NCBI GenBank assembly: GCA_001689445.1
Contig: LUJN01000010.1
Coordinates: 62,001 to 126,000, forward strand
Source: Bacteroidales bacterium M3
GTDB lineage: Bacteria; Bacteroidota; Bacteroidia; Bacteroidales; Muribaculaceae
Length of the DNA: 64,000 nt
Reading direction: 5' to 3'
Shown here: piece after piece, positions 1 to 10,050 of the stretch
Layout: each line of letters begins with the position of its first letter
Numbering within the stretch: the stretch's first letter is position 1
Position numbers and translations under genes: made by a program
The notes under the pieces: generated by a model
The model's database searches: none
Seen by the model: only the letters and a program-made list of their open reading frames with translations
What the model was told of the DNA's origin: nothing

Positions 1-102
1 TAAAGTGAGGAAACCGTGGGTTGCCTTGACGGAGGCATGCCATATGTCGGTGAGGGCGGCATAGTCGCTGCAAGGTTCGATTTTTGGAGCCATATCATTC
101 AT
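1..102 (-). CDS. GNAT-family N-acetyltransferase, N-terminal fragment
   Basis: Only the first 34 codons lie in the window; the gene runs off the left edge. The N-terminus reads MNDMAPKIEPCSDYAALTDI and then has a W-x-x-SV-x-ATH-x-FL pattern, which I recognise as the first helix of YafP/ElaA-like GNAT acetyltransferases that move an acetyl group from acetyl-CoA to an amine. Two ATG codons, at 102 and 93, could serve as start. The substrate cannot be guessed from a fragment. Confidence 0.6.
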   Translation of the reverse strand, partial: MNDMAPKIEPCSDYAALTDIWHASVKATHGFLTL

Positions 103-156
103 ATAGGTTGGCGGTCGTTTATGCCGATATAACGTGAGTATATATGGAATATTTTG

Positions 157-165
157 TATCTTTGC
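157..165 (+). promoter_or_regulatory. Bacteroidetes -7 box (TATCTTTGC)
   Basis: A perfect TAnnTTTGC match lies about 60 bases before the ATG at 227. It supports that start over the GTG at 134, which would lie upstream of the transcript. No good -33 TTTG is seen. Confidence 0.5.
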
Positions 166-226
166 ATTACTTTATGCCGTATGGGCAGCGGGCGACGAGC
201 CTGTTGCCGGCTGTAAAACGTTAAGA

Positions 227-406
227 ATGAAAGGACAGTATATATTTCGGTTTGCCTGTCTCGCGTTGCTGTGGCTTGCCCTGTGTTGGCTGCTGATACG
301 CGGTCGTGGTATGTCGGCGTGGACGCTGTTTGTCATCGTCGCGTCGGGAATTGTGGTGTTTGTGCCGCTTTACAAGAAATATATAAAGGGGAATGGCGGG
401 AAGTAG
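227..406 (+). CDS. Small two-helix membrane protein, unknown function
   Basis: A 59-residue protein with two strongly hydrophobic stretches (about residues 5-23 and 29-50) separated by a short RGRG loop and ending in a lysine-rich tail (KKYIKGNGGK). The open frame extends upstream to a GTG at 134, but the -7 box at 157-165 makes the ATG at 227 the better start. It precedes dxs by about 40 bases and could be co-transcribed. I do not recognise a family. Confidence 0.5.
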   Translation: MKGQYIFRFACLALLWLALCWLLIRGRGMSAWTLFVIVASGIVVFVPLYKKYIKGNGGK

Positions 407-445
407 CCCCAACCCCCACTGTTAACCGTCAAAACAAAGGATGCC

Positions 446-2395
446 GTGAACAATACAAGCGATGAAGTTCCCACAGGGCGAGCGTACCCGTTGCTCGACA
501 CGATAGACAGCCCGGCCGACCTGCGCAAGCTGCCCGTCGAAAGGCTACCGCAAGTGTGTGCCGAGATACGCGATTTTCTCATCAACTCCCTGTCGCAGAA
601 TCCCGGGCACTTTGCCTCCTCGATGGGGGCGGTGGAGCTGACCGTGGCGTTGCACTACGTGTTCAACACCCCGTATGACCGCATCGTGTGGGATGTCGGG
701 CACCAGGCCTACGGCCACAAGCTGCTGACGGGACGCCGCGACGCGTTCCACACCAACCGCCGCCTCGGTGGACTGAGCGGCTTCCCCAACCCTGCGGAGA
801 GCGAGTATGACACATTCATGGCCGGCCATGCGTCCAACTCCATCTCGGCGGCTCTCGGCATGGCTGTCGCATCGGAGATGCAGCATGACAGCCCGCGCCG
901 CAACGTGGTTGCCGTCATAGGGGACGCCTCCATCGGGGGCGGTCTCGCCTTCGAGGGGCTGAACAATGCCGCCAATTCGCGCAACAACCTGCTCATCATC
1001 CTCAACGACAACGACATGTCGATAGACCGCAATGTCGGCTCGCTCAACAGCTACCTCACCCACCTGAACACCACCAAGGGCTACAACAAGGCGCGTCTAG
1101 GCATCTACAAGCTGCTGAAGAAACTGCATCTCATAAGCGACGGCGGCAGGGGGTTTATCCTGCGGTTCAACAACAGCATGAAATCGCTGCTTGCCGGGCA
1201 GCAGAACATATTCGAGGGGCTGAACGTGCGTTACTTCGGCCCGTTTGACGGGCACGACCTGCCGCGCATAGTGCGCGTGCTCAATGACATAAAGGATATG
1301 GAGGGGCCCCGCATCCTCCACCTGCGCACCGTCAAGGGTAAGGGATACGCCCCCGCCGAACAGGATCCCGCGACGTGGCACGCGCCGGGCAAATTTGACC
1401 CACGGAGCGGGCAACGGCCAAAGGAAAACACGGCAGGCCCCGTGAAATTTCAGGACGTGTTCGGACACACCCTCGTCGAACTTGCAAAGGCCAACCCGCA
1501 TATAGTGGGGGTGACAGCCGCAATGCCCTCGGGCACCTCGATGAGCCTGCTGCAGGAGGCTATGCCCGACCGGGTGTTTGACGTCGGCATCTCGGAGGGG
1601 CACGCCGTCACGTTCTCCGGCGGTCTCGCCAAGGACGGTATGCGCCCGTTCTGCGCCATATACTCAACATTTCTCCAACGTGCCTACGACCACATCATCC
1701 ACGACGTGGCGATACAGCGGCTGCCAGTCACATTCTGCATCGACCGCGCCGGCATCGTGGGCGAGGACGGGGTGACACACCACGGGGTGTTTGACCTCGC
1801 CTACCTGCGCACGATACCCAACCTCACCATAGCCTCCCCCATCGACGAGGAGACGCTGCGTGACCTGATGTACACAGCGGCCAATGCCGACAATCCCGGG
1901 CCGATAGCGATACGCTATCCGCGTGGCAAGGGGGAGTCGGCCCGATGGGAGACACCGATGAAGCAGCTACCCATAGGGCGCGGGCGCAAACTTTCATCGG
2001 GCGGCGACGTTATCATAATGTCCATCGGCCCGATAGGCAAAGCCGTGGAACGCGCCGTGGAACGCGCCCGCCAACAAGGGGTAGCCGCCACCCACTACGA
2101 CATGACCTTCCTCAAGCCCATCGATGAGGAAATACTCCGCGAGACGGCCGCCTCTGACGCCCCAATCATCACCGTAGAGGACGGCACGGTGAACGGCGGC
2201 CTCGGCAGCGCAGTGATGGAATGGCTCAGCGACCACGACACATCGCGTCCCGTCAGGCGCATAGGTGTACCGGACAAATTTGTAGCTCAGGGCACGGTAG
2301 CAGAGCTGCACAAGCTGTGCGGAATGGATGAGGACGCCATCACCGAGGCGATAGTCCATGCCGCAGACAAACAAGAAAAGGAGACTCGGAAATGA
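446..2395 (+). CDS. dxs: 1-deoxy-D-xylulose-5-phosphate synthase
   Basis: Thiamine-diphosphate enzyme that condenses pyruvate with glyceraldehyde 3-phosphate, the first step of the MEP isoprenoid pathway. The 649 residues match the family length. The HASNSISAALGMA stretch and the TPP/Mg motif GDASIGGGLAFEGLNNA (near residue 158) are present, followed by LNDNDMSID. The transketolase pyrimidine-binding half contains AGIVGEDGVTHHG, and the C-terminal transketolase domain ends the protein. The start is a GTG; there is no in-frame ATG before residue 60. It overlaps trkA by ATGA (2392-2395), so the two are translationally coupled. The dxs-trkA-trkH order is, as I recall, common in Bacteroidales. 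Confidence 0.96.
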   Translation: MNNTSDEVPTGRAYPLLDTIDSPADLRKLPVERLPQVCAEIRDFLINSLSQNPGHFASSMGAVELTVALHYVFNTPYDRIVWDVGHQAYGHKLLTGRRDAFHTNRRLGGLSGFPNPAESEYDTFMAGHASNSISAALGMAVASEMQHDSPRRNVVAVIGDASIGGGLAFEGLNNAANSRNNLLIILNDNDMSIDRNVGSLNSYLTHLNTTKGYNKARLGIYKLLKKLHLISDGGRGFILRFNNSMKSLLAGQQNIFEGLNVRYFGPFDGHDLPRIVRVLNDIKDMEGPRILHLRTVKGKGYAPAEQDPATWHAPGKFDPRSGQRPKENTAGPVKFQDVFGHTLVELAKANPHIVGVTAAMPSGTSMSLLQEAMPDRVFDVGISEGHAVTFSGGLAKDGMRPFCAIYSTFLQRAYDHIIHDVAIQRLPVTFCIDRAGIVGEDGVTHHGVFDLAYLRTIPNLTIASPIDEETLRDLMYTAANADNPGPIAIRYPRGKGESARWETPMKQLPIGRGRKLSSGGDVIIMSIGPIGKAVERAVERARQQGVAATHYDMTFLKPIDEEILRETAASDAPIITVEDGTVNGGLGSAVMEWLSDHDTSRPVRRIGVPDKFVAQGTVAELHKLCGMDEDAITEAIVHAADKQEKETRK

Positions 2396-3723
2396 AGATA
2401 GTTATAGCAGGGTCGGGAGAGGTCGGCACCCACTTGGCAAAACTCTTGTCGCGTGAGGAGCAGGACATCATGCTCGTGGATCTCAACCGCGAGAAGCTCG
2501 CCGGCATCGACGCCAACTACAACCTTATGACCTGCCAGGGCAGCCCCGTGTCATTCCGCACGCTGCGCGACGCCGGAGTCGAGCGGTGTGACCTGTTTAT
2601 CGCCGTCACTCCCTACGAGACAGCCAATGTCACCGCCTGCGCCATAGCCAAGAGCATCGGGGCGCAGAAGACCGTGGCGCGCATCGACAACTACGAGTTC
2701 ATGAGCGCCGAAAACCGTGAATTTTTCACCCGCATCGGTGTCAACCACCTCATATACCCCGAATATCTTGCCGCCCAGGAAATCATCACGGCACTCGACC
2801 GCTCGTGGGTGAGAAACTGGTTTGAGCTGCACGACGGCGAGCTGATACTCATCGGCGTGAAACTGCGGGACAACGCCCGTCTCATCGGGATGCAGCTGCG
2901 CGAACTTGCATCATCGGCACCGTTCCACATCTCGGCCATCAAGCGCAACCACGAGACCATCATCCCGCGCGGCGACGACCGCATACAGGCCAACGACATA
3001 CTGTACTTCACCGTGACCCGCGACCATGTCAGCTCGATACTGGAGCTGTGCGGCAAGACCGACCAGCGCGTCAAGAAAGTGCTTATCATGGGGGCGAGCC
3101 GCATAGCCATACGCCTTGCCGCCCTCGCCGGCGACAGGCTGCGCATCAAGATCATCGACGTCAACCGCGAGACCTGCCAACGGCTTCCCGAGAAGTGCCC
3201 CAACTGCGAGATAGTGTGCGGCGACGGGCGCGACTTCGAGTTTCTGCGCGAAGAGGGCATCGAGGAGATGGACGCCTTCATAGCATTGAGCGACAGTTCC
3301 GAGACCAACATCCTGGCGTGCCTGACGGCCAAAGAGTTCGGAGTTTCAAAGACCATAGCCGAGGTGGAGAACATACAGTTCATCTCCGAGGCCGAGAACC
3401 TCAACATCGGCACCATCATCAACAAAAAGCTGCTCGCATCGAGCAAGATATTCCAACTGCTGCTCGACGCCGATGTCAACTCCACCAAGTGCCTCGCATT
3501 AGCGGACGCCGAGGTGGCCGAGATAGAAGCACGTCCGCGCTCCAAGATAACCAAGGGACCGGTAAAGACCCTCAACCTGTCGCGCGACATGACGATAGCC
3601 GGCCTGATACGCGACGGGCACGGAATGCTCGTCAACGGCGACACAGTCATACAGCCGGGCGACCACGTGGTGGTCTTCTGCCTGTCGGGGGCTCTCCACA
3701 AGATAGAACGGCTGTTCAACTAA
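2392..3723 (+). CDS. trkA: Trk potassium uptake regulatory subunit TrkA
   Basis: Cytoplasmic NAD(H)-binding gating subunit of the Trk potassium channel. The 443 residues contain two tandem RCK units: a Rossmann GxGxxG at the N-terminus (AGSGEVGTHLAKLL) with a TrkA_C domain around residues 140-220, then a second Rossmann fold (VLIMGASRIAIRLA) and a second TrkA_C at the end. The start ATG overlaps the dxs stop. TrkH follows 11 bases downstream, so channel and gate are made from one transcript. Confidence 0.95.
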   Translation: MKIVIAGSGEVGTHLAKLLSREEQDIMLVDLNREKLAGIDANYNLMTCQGSPVSFRTLRDAGVERCDLFIAVTPYETANVTACAIAKSIGAQKTVARIDNYEFMSAENREFFTRIGVNHLIYPEYLAAQEIITALDRSWVRNWFELHDGELILIGVKLRDNARLIGMQLRELASSAPFHISAIKRNHETIIPRGDDRIQANDILYFTVTRDHVSSILELCGKTDQRVKKVLIMGASRIAIRLAALAGDRLRIKIIDVNRETCQRLPEKCPNCEIVCGDGRDFEFLREEGIEEMDAFIALSDSSETNILACLTAKEFGVSKTIAEVENIQFISEAENLNIGTIINKKLLASSKIFQLLLDADVNSTKCLALADAEVAEIEARPRSKITKGPVKTLNLSRDMTIAGLIRDGHGMLVNGDTVIQPGDHVVVFCLSGALHKIERLFN

Positions 3724-3734
3724 TCCCCGTCACG

Positions 3735-5210
3735 ATGCAGAAAAAGACCCGCAACGGCATAAACCTCCCGATGATACTCCGCGTCATCGGTTGGCTGCTC
3801 ATGATAGAGGCCGCGTTCATGGCCGCACCACTGCTCACAGGACTCATTTACGGGGAGGATCACCTCACCGCATTCATATACACCATCGCAGCCACGGGCG
3901 GCACGGGCTTTGCCATGACATTCTTCATCCACCCGTCGCACACCGACATGGGCAAGCGCGAGGGCTTCCTGCTGACGGCATTGGTGTGGGTGGTTTTCTC
4001 GGCTTTCGGGATGCTCCCGTTCATGCTTTCGTCACCATACCTGAATGTCAGCGAGGCATTTTTTGAGTCGATGTCGGGCTTCACCACCACCGGGGCGTCA
4101 GTGATACTCGACGTGGAGACGCTGCCACGCAGCGTGCTGCTGTGGCGATGCCTGATGCAATGGATAGGCGGTATGGGGATAATCCTGTTCACGCTCGCCG
4201 TCATCCCGATGCTCAACCACTCGGGCGGCATGCAGATGTTTAACGCCGAGGTGACAGGCATCACTCACGACAAGCTGCGCCCGCGCGTGAGCCAGACCGC
4301 CAAGAGGCTGTGGGCCGTGTATATCGTGCTGTCGGCCGTACTGTGCCTGCTGCTGTGGCTCGGGCCGATGAACTTCTTTGACAGCGTGTGCCACACGCTG
4401 AGCACCATCTCGACCGGAGGCTTCTCCACCCGCAACGCAAGCATCGGGGCGTGGGACTCGGTGTATATCAACGTGGTGCTCACGGTGTTCATGTTCCTGG
4501 GGGGTGTCAGCTTCGCCCTGCTCTACAAAGCCTCGCTCGGCGACGTCAAGGCTCTGTGGGGCAACGACACATTCCGCGCCTACGTCAGAGTCGTGCTCTG
4601 CGTGCTTGTGATTTTCATCGTGTGCATACTTGTCTCGGGGCAGTATGACTCGTGGGACTCGCTGACGCTCGACCCGCTGTTTCAAATCATTTCGACCATC
4701 ACCTCCACCGGCTACACGGTGAGCAACTTCGAGAGCTGGGGCCCGCTGGTGATGGCCCTGATGTTCATGCTGATGTTTTTCGGAGCATGTGCCGGGTCAA
4801 CGAGCGGCGGCGCGAAGATAGACCGTATGCTCTACCTGCTGAAGAACACCCGCAACGAGCTATACCGCAGCGTGCACCCCAACTCCATCATGGCCGTGCG
4901 CATCAACGGGAAGGTTATCCCGGCAGAAATCACCGACAAGGTGATAGCGTTCCTGTGTATCTACGTGATGGTGATAATGGTGGGGGGCATTGTGCTCACG
5001 GCGTTCAACATCCCGCTGGTGGATGCATTTTTCTCGTCATTCTCATGCGTGAGCAACACCGGCCTCGGCGCCGGTGTGACGGGCTACGGCGGGTCATATG
5101 ACCTCATCCCCGACCCTGCCAAGTGGGTGCTGTCGCTGCTGATGCTGACGGGAAGACTGGAGCTTTTCACTGTGCTCATCCTCTTCACGCGGGGGTTCTG
5201 GAAAAAATAA
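3735..5210 (+). CDS. trkH: Trk potassium uptake transmembrane subunit TrkH
   Basis: Potassium-conducting membrane subunit partnered with TrkA. The 491-residue protein starts at the ATG at 3735; the open frame upstream is only a shadow of trkA. Four selectivity-filter P-loops are visible in order: FTTTGAS, STISTGGFS, TITSTGYT and VSNTGLGAG, each between pairs of hydrophobic helices. The protein ends just before tRNA-Met, with no clear terminator between. Confidence 0.95.
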   Translation: MQKKTRNGINLPMILRVIGWLLMIEAAFMAAPLLTGLIYGEDHLTAFIYTIAATGGTGFAMTFFIHPSHTDMGKREGFLLTALVWVVFSAFGMLPFMLSSPYLNVSEAFFESMSGFTTTGASVILDVETLPRSVLLWRCLMQWIGGMGIILFTLAVIPMLNHSGGMQMFNAEVTGITHDKLRPRVSQTAKRLWAVYIVLSAVLCLLLWLGPMNFFDSVCHTLSTISTGGFSTRNASIGAWDSVYINVVLTVFMFLGGVSFALLYKASLGDVKALWGNDTFRAYVRVVLCVLVIFIVCILVSGQYDSWDSLTLDPLFQIISTITSTGYTVSNFESWGPLVMALMFMLMFFGACAGSTSGGAKIDRMLYLLKNTRNELYRSVHPNSIMAVRINGKVIPAEITDKVIAFLCIYVMVIMVGGIVLTAFNIPLVDAFFSSFSCVSNTGLGAGVTGYGGSYDLIPDPAKWVLSLLMLTGRLELFTVLILFTRGFWKK

Positions 5211-5221
5211 TCGCGAAAAAG

Positions 5222-5254
5222 TTTGCACAGGTCAAATATTAGGCATAACTTTGC
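5222..5254 (+). promoter_or_regulatory. Promoter of tRNA-Met, exact Bacteroidetes consensus
   Basis: TTTG at 5222-5225, a 20-base spacer, then TAACTTTGC at 5246-5254, ending 11 bases before the tRNA. This is one of the cleanest -33/-7 pairs in the window. Confidence 0.8.
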
Positions 5255-5265
5255 ACTCGCAAAAC

Positions 5266-5339
5266 GGCGGGATAGCTCAGTTGGTTAGAGCGTCGGATTC
5301 ATAACCCGGAGGTCTCGAGTTCAATTCTCGATCCCGCTA
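5266..5339 (+). tRNA. tRNA-Met (anticodon CAT)
   Basis: A 74-base cloverleaf: acceptor GGCGGGA pairs with TCCCGCT (one G-T pair), D arm GCTC...GAGC, anticodon loop TTCATAA with CAT at 5300-5302, and T arm TCGAG-TTCAATT-CTCGA. CCA is not encoded. The acceptor lacks the unpaired first base of an initiator, so this is elongator Met; a tRNA-Ile with a modified CAT anticodon cannot be excluded by eye. Confidence 0.93.
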
Positions 5340-5423
5340 CAAAGACTTAACAGAATGCGCAACCGCGACACACGCCGGTGGCGCATTTTTCATTTCTCAC
5401 CCTCTCACGGAATCCACAGACAG

Positions 5424-8400
5424 ATGAAATGGGTTTACAAGACACTGCGGGCCATACTGGTGGCGGCGATAGCGATGGCTTTCGGGTTGCCCGCGCTGCT
5501 GTATATCGCCCTGTCGCTGCCGCCGGTGCAAGAGAAGGTCAGGAAGATAGCCAACGATGAGCTGTCGACGCTGATGGACACCCGCGTGGAGATAGGCGAC
5601 GTGTCCATCAGGCCGTTCAACCGCATCGTGCTGTCGGATGTCACCATCGCCGATGACTACGGGAGGGAGGCACTGCGTGTAGGCCGTCTCGGCGCGGGGG
5701 TCGAAATCGGGGCATCGCTGTTTAACCGACGGCTGATAGTGTCTTACGTCGAGCTTATTGATGCCGACGGACGGCTGTACAAGCCCACGCCGGAGATGCC
5801 GCTCAACATTGCCGGCATCATTGCCGCGCTGTCACCCAAGGACAAGACAAAACCGCCGACACGCTTTGACCTGAGCATCGACAACATCGTCATACGCCAC
5901 CTGTCATTCTCATACGACATACTGTCGGACTCCACTGACACCGGACGATTTAACCCACGCCATATTCATATCAGCGACTTCAAGGCCGACGTGATGTTGC
6001 CTGCCATAAAGAACGATGACTTCACCATCGACGTGCGGCGGCTCACGTTCAAGGAGCAATCAGGGTTACAGCTGAGCGGGCTTGCGGGGAAATTCCACAT
6101 CACACGCACGAAAGCCACCATTGAGGGGCTGACGGTCGAGATGCCGTCGACACGGCTGGCGTTGGCCGACATGGAGGTCGGCTATAGCGACATGTCGCGG
6201 CTAAAACAGGAAATATTGGAGACGCCCCTGTCGGTCGAGATATTGCGCGGAAGCTACATATCCCCAAATGACCTGTCGGCATTCGTGCCCGCGCTGCGTG
6301 GGCTTGACGAGACCCTCGACTTCCATCTCGCCGCCAACGGCACCGTTGGCGACATACAGGTAGAGGACCTCAACCTGTCGGGGGAGGAGAACCGCATATT
6401 GCTCCACATCGCAGGGCGGGTAACGGGGCTTGGAGAGAAAGGCAAGGAGGTGCACGTCGCGCTGCCGGAGATAAACGTCAACGGCTATGGAGTCGACATC
6501 GCCGATCTCGCGGGAACATTCACCACCCTGTCGCCACAGGCAAAGACCATCATCACCAATCTCGGCGCGATAAGCATGGCCGGGTCGCTCGACGGGACAC
6601 CTTCGGCAGCGACATTCACCGGCACGGTAAGCACCGAGCCGGGCACAGTGGACCTCGACATAGCCTATAACCGCCCCGCCCCGTCGGCGGCAATCGGCCT
6701 GTCGGGCACAGTGCTGTCGGAAAACGTGGCACTCGGGACGCTGCTCGGCAACGTCGACTTAGGTGATGTCGGCGCCGACATAGCGTTTGACGCCTCCATC
6801 GCCCACGGACGCCCCGAGGGGACAGTGGAGGGCACGGTCTCGCACTTTGAATACAAGGGCTACCGATACAGCGACATAGCGGCAGACGTGGCACTAAGGG
6901 AGAAAACCGTCTCGGGCGACCTGTCAATCAACGACGAGAACCTGCGGCTCAAAGTCAACGGTGAGGCAACGATTGACCGCAACGCGCCTCGGGCCGACCT
7001 GTTTGTGGAGTTTGCCGACATATCGCTCGCCAACCTCAACCTGTGGAAGAAATATCCCCGCCACCGCCTGTCAGGTTCAATACTTGCCAACTGGGCGGGG
7101 GACGGCATTGACACGGGCAACGGCCGCGTGAGCCTCGACGATATATCGTTCACGGCGCCTGACGAAAAAGGAATAACCCTCGACAACCTGTCAATCGAGG
7201 CGGTCAACACCGACTCGCTGCAATATATCAATCTGAGGAGCGACTACATCGAGGGTGCGATTGCCGGAAGCTACAACTTCGCCCACGTGGTGCCGGCGGC
7301 ACGCGAGATACTGTCGTCATCGTTCCCGGTATTCTTTGGAGGCAAGCCGATAGAGTGTGACAACCATGAGCTGAAGCATCATAACGACTTCTCGTACAAT
7401 TTCACAATAAAGGAGGACAACGAGCTTGTTGAGTTTTTCAATTCGCCCGTACGGCTCGTCTACCCGATAACGGTGACGGGCATATTCAGCGACGAGGACC
7501 GGCGCATGGCCCTCAATATCGACGCGCCATACCTGCAACAGAAAGATAAGCTGATAGAGAACTCGGCACTGCGGCTTGACGCCGACGGCAACGGGCGCGG
7601 CTGCACACTCGACCTCACCACGACAATGCCCACCAAGAAAGGGGCGGCGACCGTCACGTTCAAGGGGAGCGGCAATGACGACCGCCTCGACACCGACATA
7701 GCGTGGAACGTGGCCCGCGAGCGGCGTTTTCTCGGCAACGTGAGCCTGTCGACGCTCATAGGCCGCAACGGGACCGAGGGAGGAGGCTATACGGCCGACA
7801 TCGCGGTCAACAAGAGCGAACTGGTGTTCAACGACACGGTGTGGACCGTCAATCCCGCCACGATAGACATCGACATCGCCGGGAAACGTGTGGCTGTCAA
7901 CCACGTGGATGTGCGCCGTGACAACCAGTACATCATCATAGACGGCACAGTGTCGGCACAGCCCGAGGATGAGCTGTGCCTGCAACTGCTCAACGTCAAC
8001 CTCGACTACGTATTTGAGACACTCGGCATCGACAACGTGATGTTTGGCGGGGACGCGACAGGCAAGTTCTACGCATCGGGGCTTTTCTCCAAAGACCCGC
8101 GCCTCGTAACCCCGGGACTGCATGTCGACGGACTGAAATACAACTACTCGCTGCTTGGCGACGCCGATATACGCAGCGAATGGCACAACGACACACGCGG
8201 CATCTCCATCGACGCCGACATCTCGCAACCCAACGAGCGGCACTCGGTGATAAACGGCATCATATTCCCGTTTGCCGACTCGCTCGACTTCCGATTCAAG
8301 GCCGACAAGATTGATGTCGGGTTCATGAAGCCCTACATGTCGGCGTTCACCTCCGACGTGTCGGGTTATGCCTCGGGCGAGGCGCGGCTCTACGGGACGT

Positions 8401-9962
8401 TCAAGTTTATCGACATGACCGGGCGCATCTATGCCGAGGACCTGAAAGTGAAACTCGACTACACCAACACCTACTACACAGCGACCGACTCGATACGCCT
8501 CGACCCGGGGTATATCGGGTTTAAGGACGTGGTGCTACGCGATGCATTCGGGCATACGGCCAACCTGTCGGGCTACGTCACCCACCGCTGCTTCAAGGAA
8601 CCACGGTTTAAGTTTGACATCACCGGGGCACGCAACTTCCTGTGCTACGACGTGACGCCCAAACTCAGCCCCGACTGGTACGGGAGGATATTCGGCAACG
8701 GCACGGCCTTTGTCAACGGCAAGCCCGGGGAAATAAGCATCGACGTGAACATGTCGACCGCGCCCGGGTCGACATTCACCTTCGTGCTGAGCGACACCGA
8801 GGCCGCCGGGGAATACACGTTCATCGAGTTCCGCGACCGCGACCTGCTACACATCAAGCAGCAGGACACGATGCCCGAGCGCGGCACCTCGGAGCTTGCC
8901 AAACTGCTGCAGGCACGCATCAACAAGCAGGTGGAAAGCAGCCCGTCGCTGTTCCGCATCAACCTGCAGGCCGACGTGACCCCCGACGCGCAACTCACGC
9001 TCGTCATGGATCCCGTGGGGGGCGACCGCATACGCGCCTACGGAACGGGCAATCTGCGGCTCGAATATCTGTCGAGCGACGACGACTTCAAGATGTTTGG
9101 CACCTACACGCTCGACCGTGGCGACTATAACTTCACTCTACAGGACATCATCCTCAAGGACTTCACCATCAAGCAGGGCAGTTCAATAGCGTTTCATGGC
9201 GACCCGTTGGCAGCATCGCTCGACATCGAAGCGGTCTATGCCGTCAACGCCAACCTCAGCGACCTTGACGAGTCGTTCAGCGAGGACCGCGAGCTTAATC
9301 GCACCAACGTGCCGGTGCACGCGCTGCTGAAAGTGAGCGGGGACATGCGCCAGCCCGACATCAACTTTGACCTTGAGTTCCCCACCCTGTCGAGCGACAC
9401 CTACCGCAAGGTACGGTCGATAATAAGCACCGACGACATGATGAACCGCCAGATACTCTACCTCATCGCCCTCAACCGGTTCTACACACCCGACTACATG
9501 GCGTCGACCACCAAGGGAAGCGAACTTGTGTCGGTAGCCTCCTCGACCATCTCGTCGCAGCTCAGCTCCATACTCGGGCAGCTCAGCGACAACTGGAGCA
9601 TTGCGCCCAACGTGCGGTCGGACAAGGGGGACTTCTCGGACGTGGAGGTCGACGTGGCCCTGTCGAGCCACCTGCTCAACAACCGCCTGCTGCTCAACGG
9701 CAACCTCGGCTACCGTGACAAGTCGCTCAACAACAACTCGTTTATCGGCGACTTTGACATCGAGTACCTGCTCAACAGCTCGGGCAACATACGACTGAAA
9801 GCCTACAACCGCTATAACGACCAGAATCTCTATGTGAAGACCGCGCTTACCACCCAGGGGGTCGGCATCGTGTTCAAGCGCGACTTTGACAACATATTCT
9901 CGTTCCTAAAGGGGTTCAAGCGCAAGAAGAAGGCCAAGGAGGAGAAGAAAGAGGAGAAATAG
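5424..9962 (+). CDS. tamB: TamB-like translocation/assembly module protein (DUF490)
   Basis: A 1,512-residue envelope protein. One N-terminal transmembrane anchor (about residues 9-32) precedes a very long region of short beta-repeat segments rich in Asp, Gly and Thr, typical of TamB/AsmA-like lipid-transfer or barrel-assembly bridges. The C-terminal 400 residues form the conserved TamB domain (LTLVMDPVGGDRIRAYGTGN, then GTYTLDRGDYNFTLQDIILK). The tail is basic and lysine-rich (KRKKKAKEEKKEEK). I chose the ATG at 5424, right before the anchor, rather than the upstream ATG at 5355, which abuts the tRNA. It probably spans the periplasm. It ends in TAG. Confidence 0.88.
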   Translation: MKWVYKTLRAILVAAIAMAFGLPALLYIALSLPPVQEKVRKIANDELSTLMDTRVEIGDVSIRPFNRIVLSDVTIADDYGREALRVGRLGAGVEIGASLFNRRLIVSYVELIDADGRLYKPTPEMPLNIAGIIAALSPKDKTKPPTRFDLSIDNIVIRHLSFSYDILSDSTDTGRFNPRHIHISDFKADVMLPAIKNDDFTIDVRRLTFKEQSGLQLSGLAGKFHITRTKATIEGLTVEMPSTRLALADMEVGYSDMSRLKQEILETPLSVEILRGSYISPNDLSAFVPALRGLDETLDFHLAANGTVGDIQVEDLNLSGEENRILLHIAGRVTGLGEKGKEVHVALPEINVNGYGVDIADLAGTFTTLSPQAKTIITNLGAISMAGSLDGTPSAATFTGTVSTEPGTVDLDIAYNRPAPSAAIGLSGTVLSENVALGTLLGNVDLGDVGADIAFDASIAHGRPEGTVEGTVSHFEYKGYRYSDIAADVALREKTVSGDLSINDENLRLKVNGEATIDRNAPRADLFVEFADISLANLNLWKKYPRHRLSGSILANWAGDGIDTGNGRVSLDDISFTAPDEKGITLDNLSIEAVNTDSLQYINLRSDYIEGAIAGSYNFAHVVPAAREILSSSFPVFFGGKPIECDNHELKHHNDFSYNFTIKEDNELVEFFNSPVRLVYPITVTGIFSDEDRRMALNIDAPYLQQKDKLIENSALRLDADGNGRGCTLDLTTTMPTKKGAATVTFKGSGNDDRLDTDIAWNVARERRFLGNVSLSTLIGRNGTEGGGYTADIAVNKSELVFNDTVWTVNPATIDIDIAGKRVAVNHVDVRRDNQYIIIDGTVSAQPEDELCLQLLNVNLDYVFETLGIDNVMFGGDATGKFYASGLFSKDPRLVTPGLHVDGLKYNYSLLGDADIRSEWHNDTRGISIDADISQPNERHSVINGIIFPFADSLDFRFKADKIDVGFMKPYMSAFTSDVSGYASGEARLYGTFKFIDMTGRIYAEDLKVKLDYTNTYYTATDSIRLDPGYIGFKDVVLRDAFGHTANLSGYVTHRCFKEPRFKFDITGARNFLCYDVTPKLSPDWYGRIFGNGTAFVNGKPGEISIDVNMSTAPGSTFTFVLSDTEAAGEYTFIEFRDRDLLHIKQQDTMPERGTSELAKLLQARINKQVESSPSLFRINLQADVTPDAQLTLVMDPVGGDRIRAYGTGNLRLEYLSSDDDFKMFGTYTLDRGDYNFTLQDIILKDFTIKQGSSIAFHGDPLAASLDIEAVYAVNANLSDLDESFSEDRELNRTNVPVHALLKVSGDMRQPDINFDLEFPTLSSDTYRKVRSIISTDDMMNRQILYLIALNRFYTPDYMASTTKGSELVSVASSTISSQLSSILGQLSDNWSIAPNVRSDKGDFSDVEVDVALSSHLLNNRLLLNGNLGYRDKSLNNNSFIGDFDIEYLLNSSGNIRLKAYNRYNDQNLYVKTALTTQGVGIVFKRDFDNIFSFLKGFKRKKKAKEEKKEEK

Positions 9963-10050
9963 CCTTGATGGCTTTTATGGCTTATATAGCAAGGATAGGG
10001 ATTTGGAGGCCAACAATCGATGTTGCCAAACGTTATCTAAAAAAGCCCCA

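Noticed and set aside
2691..3719. 342-codon open frame opposite trkA
   Set aside because: Antisense to trkA with a Ser/Arg-rich composition typical of a shadow frame.
3048..3734. Apparent 229-codon N-terminal extension of trkH
   Set aside because: It lies in another frame of trkA; TrkH normally begins near the ATG at 3735.
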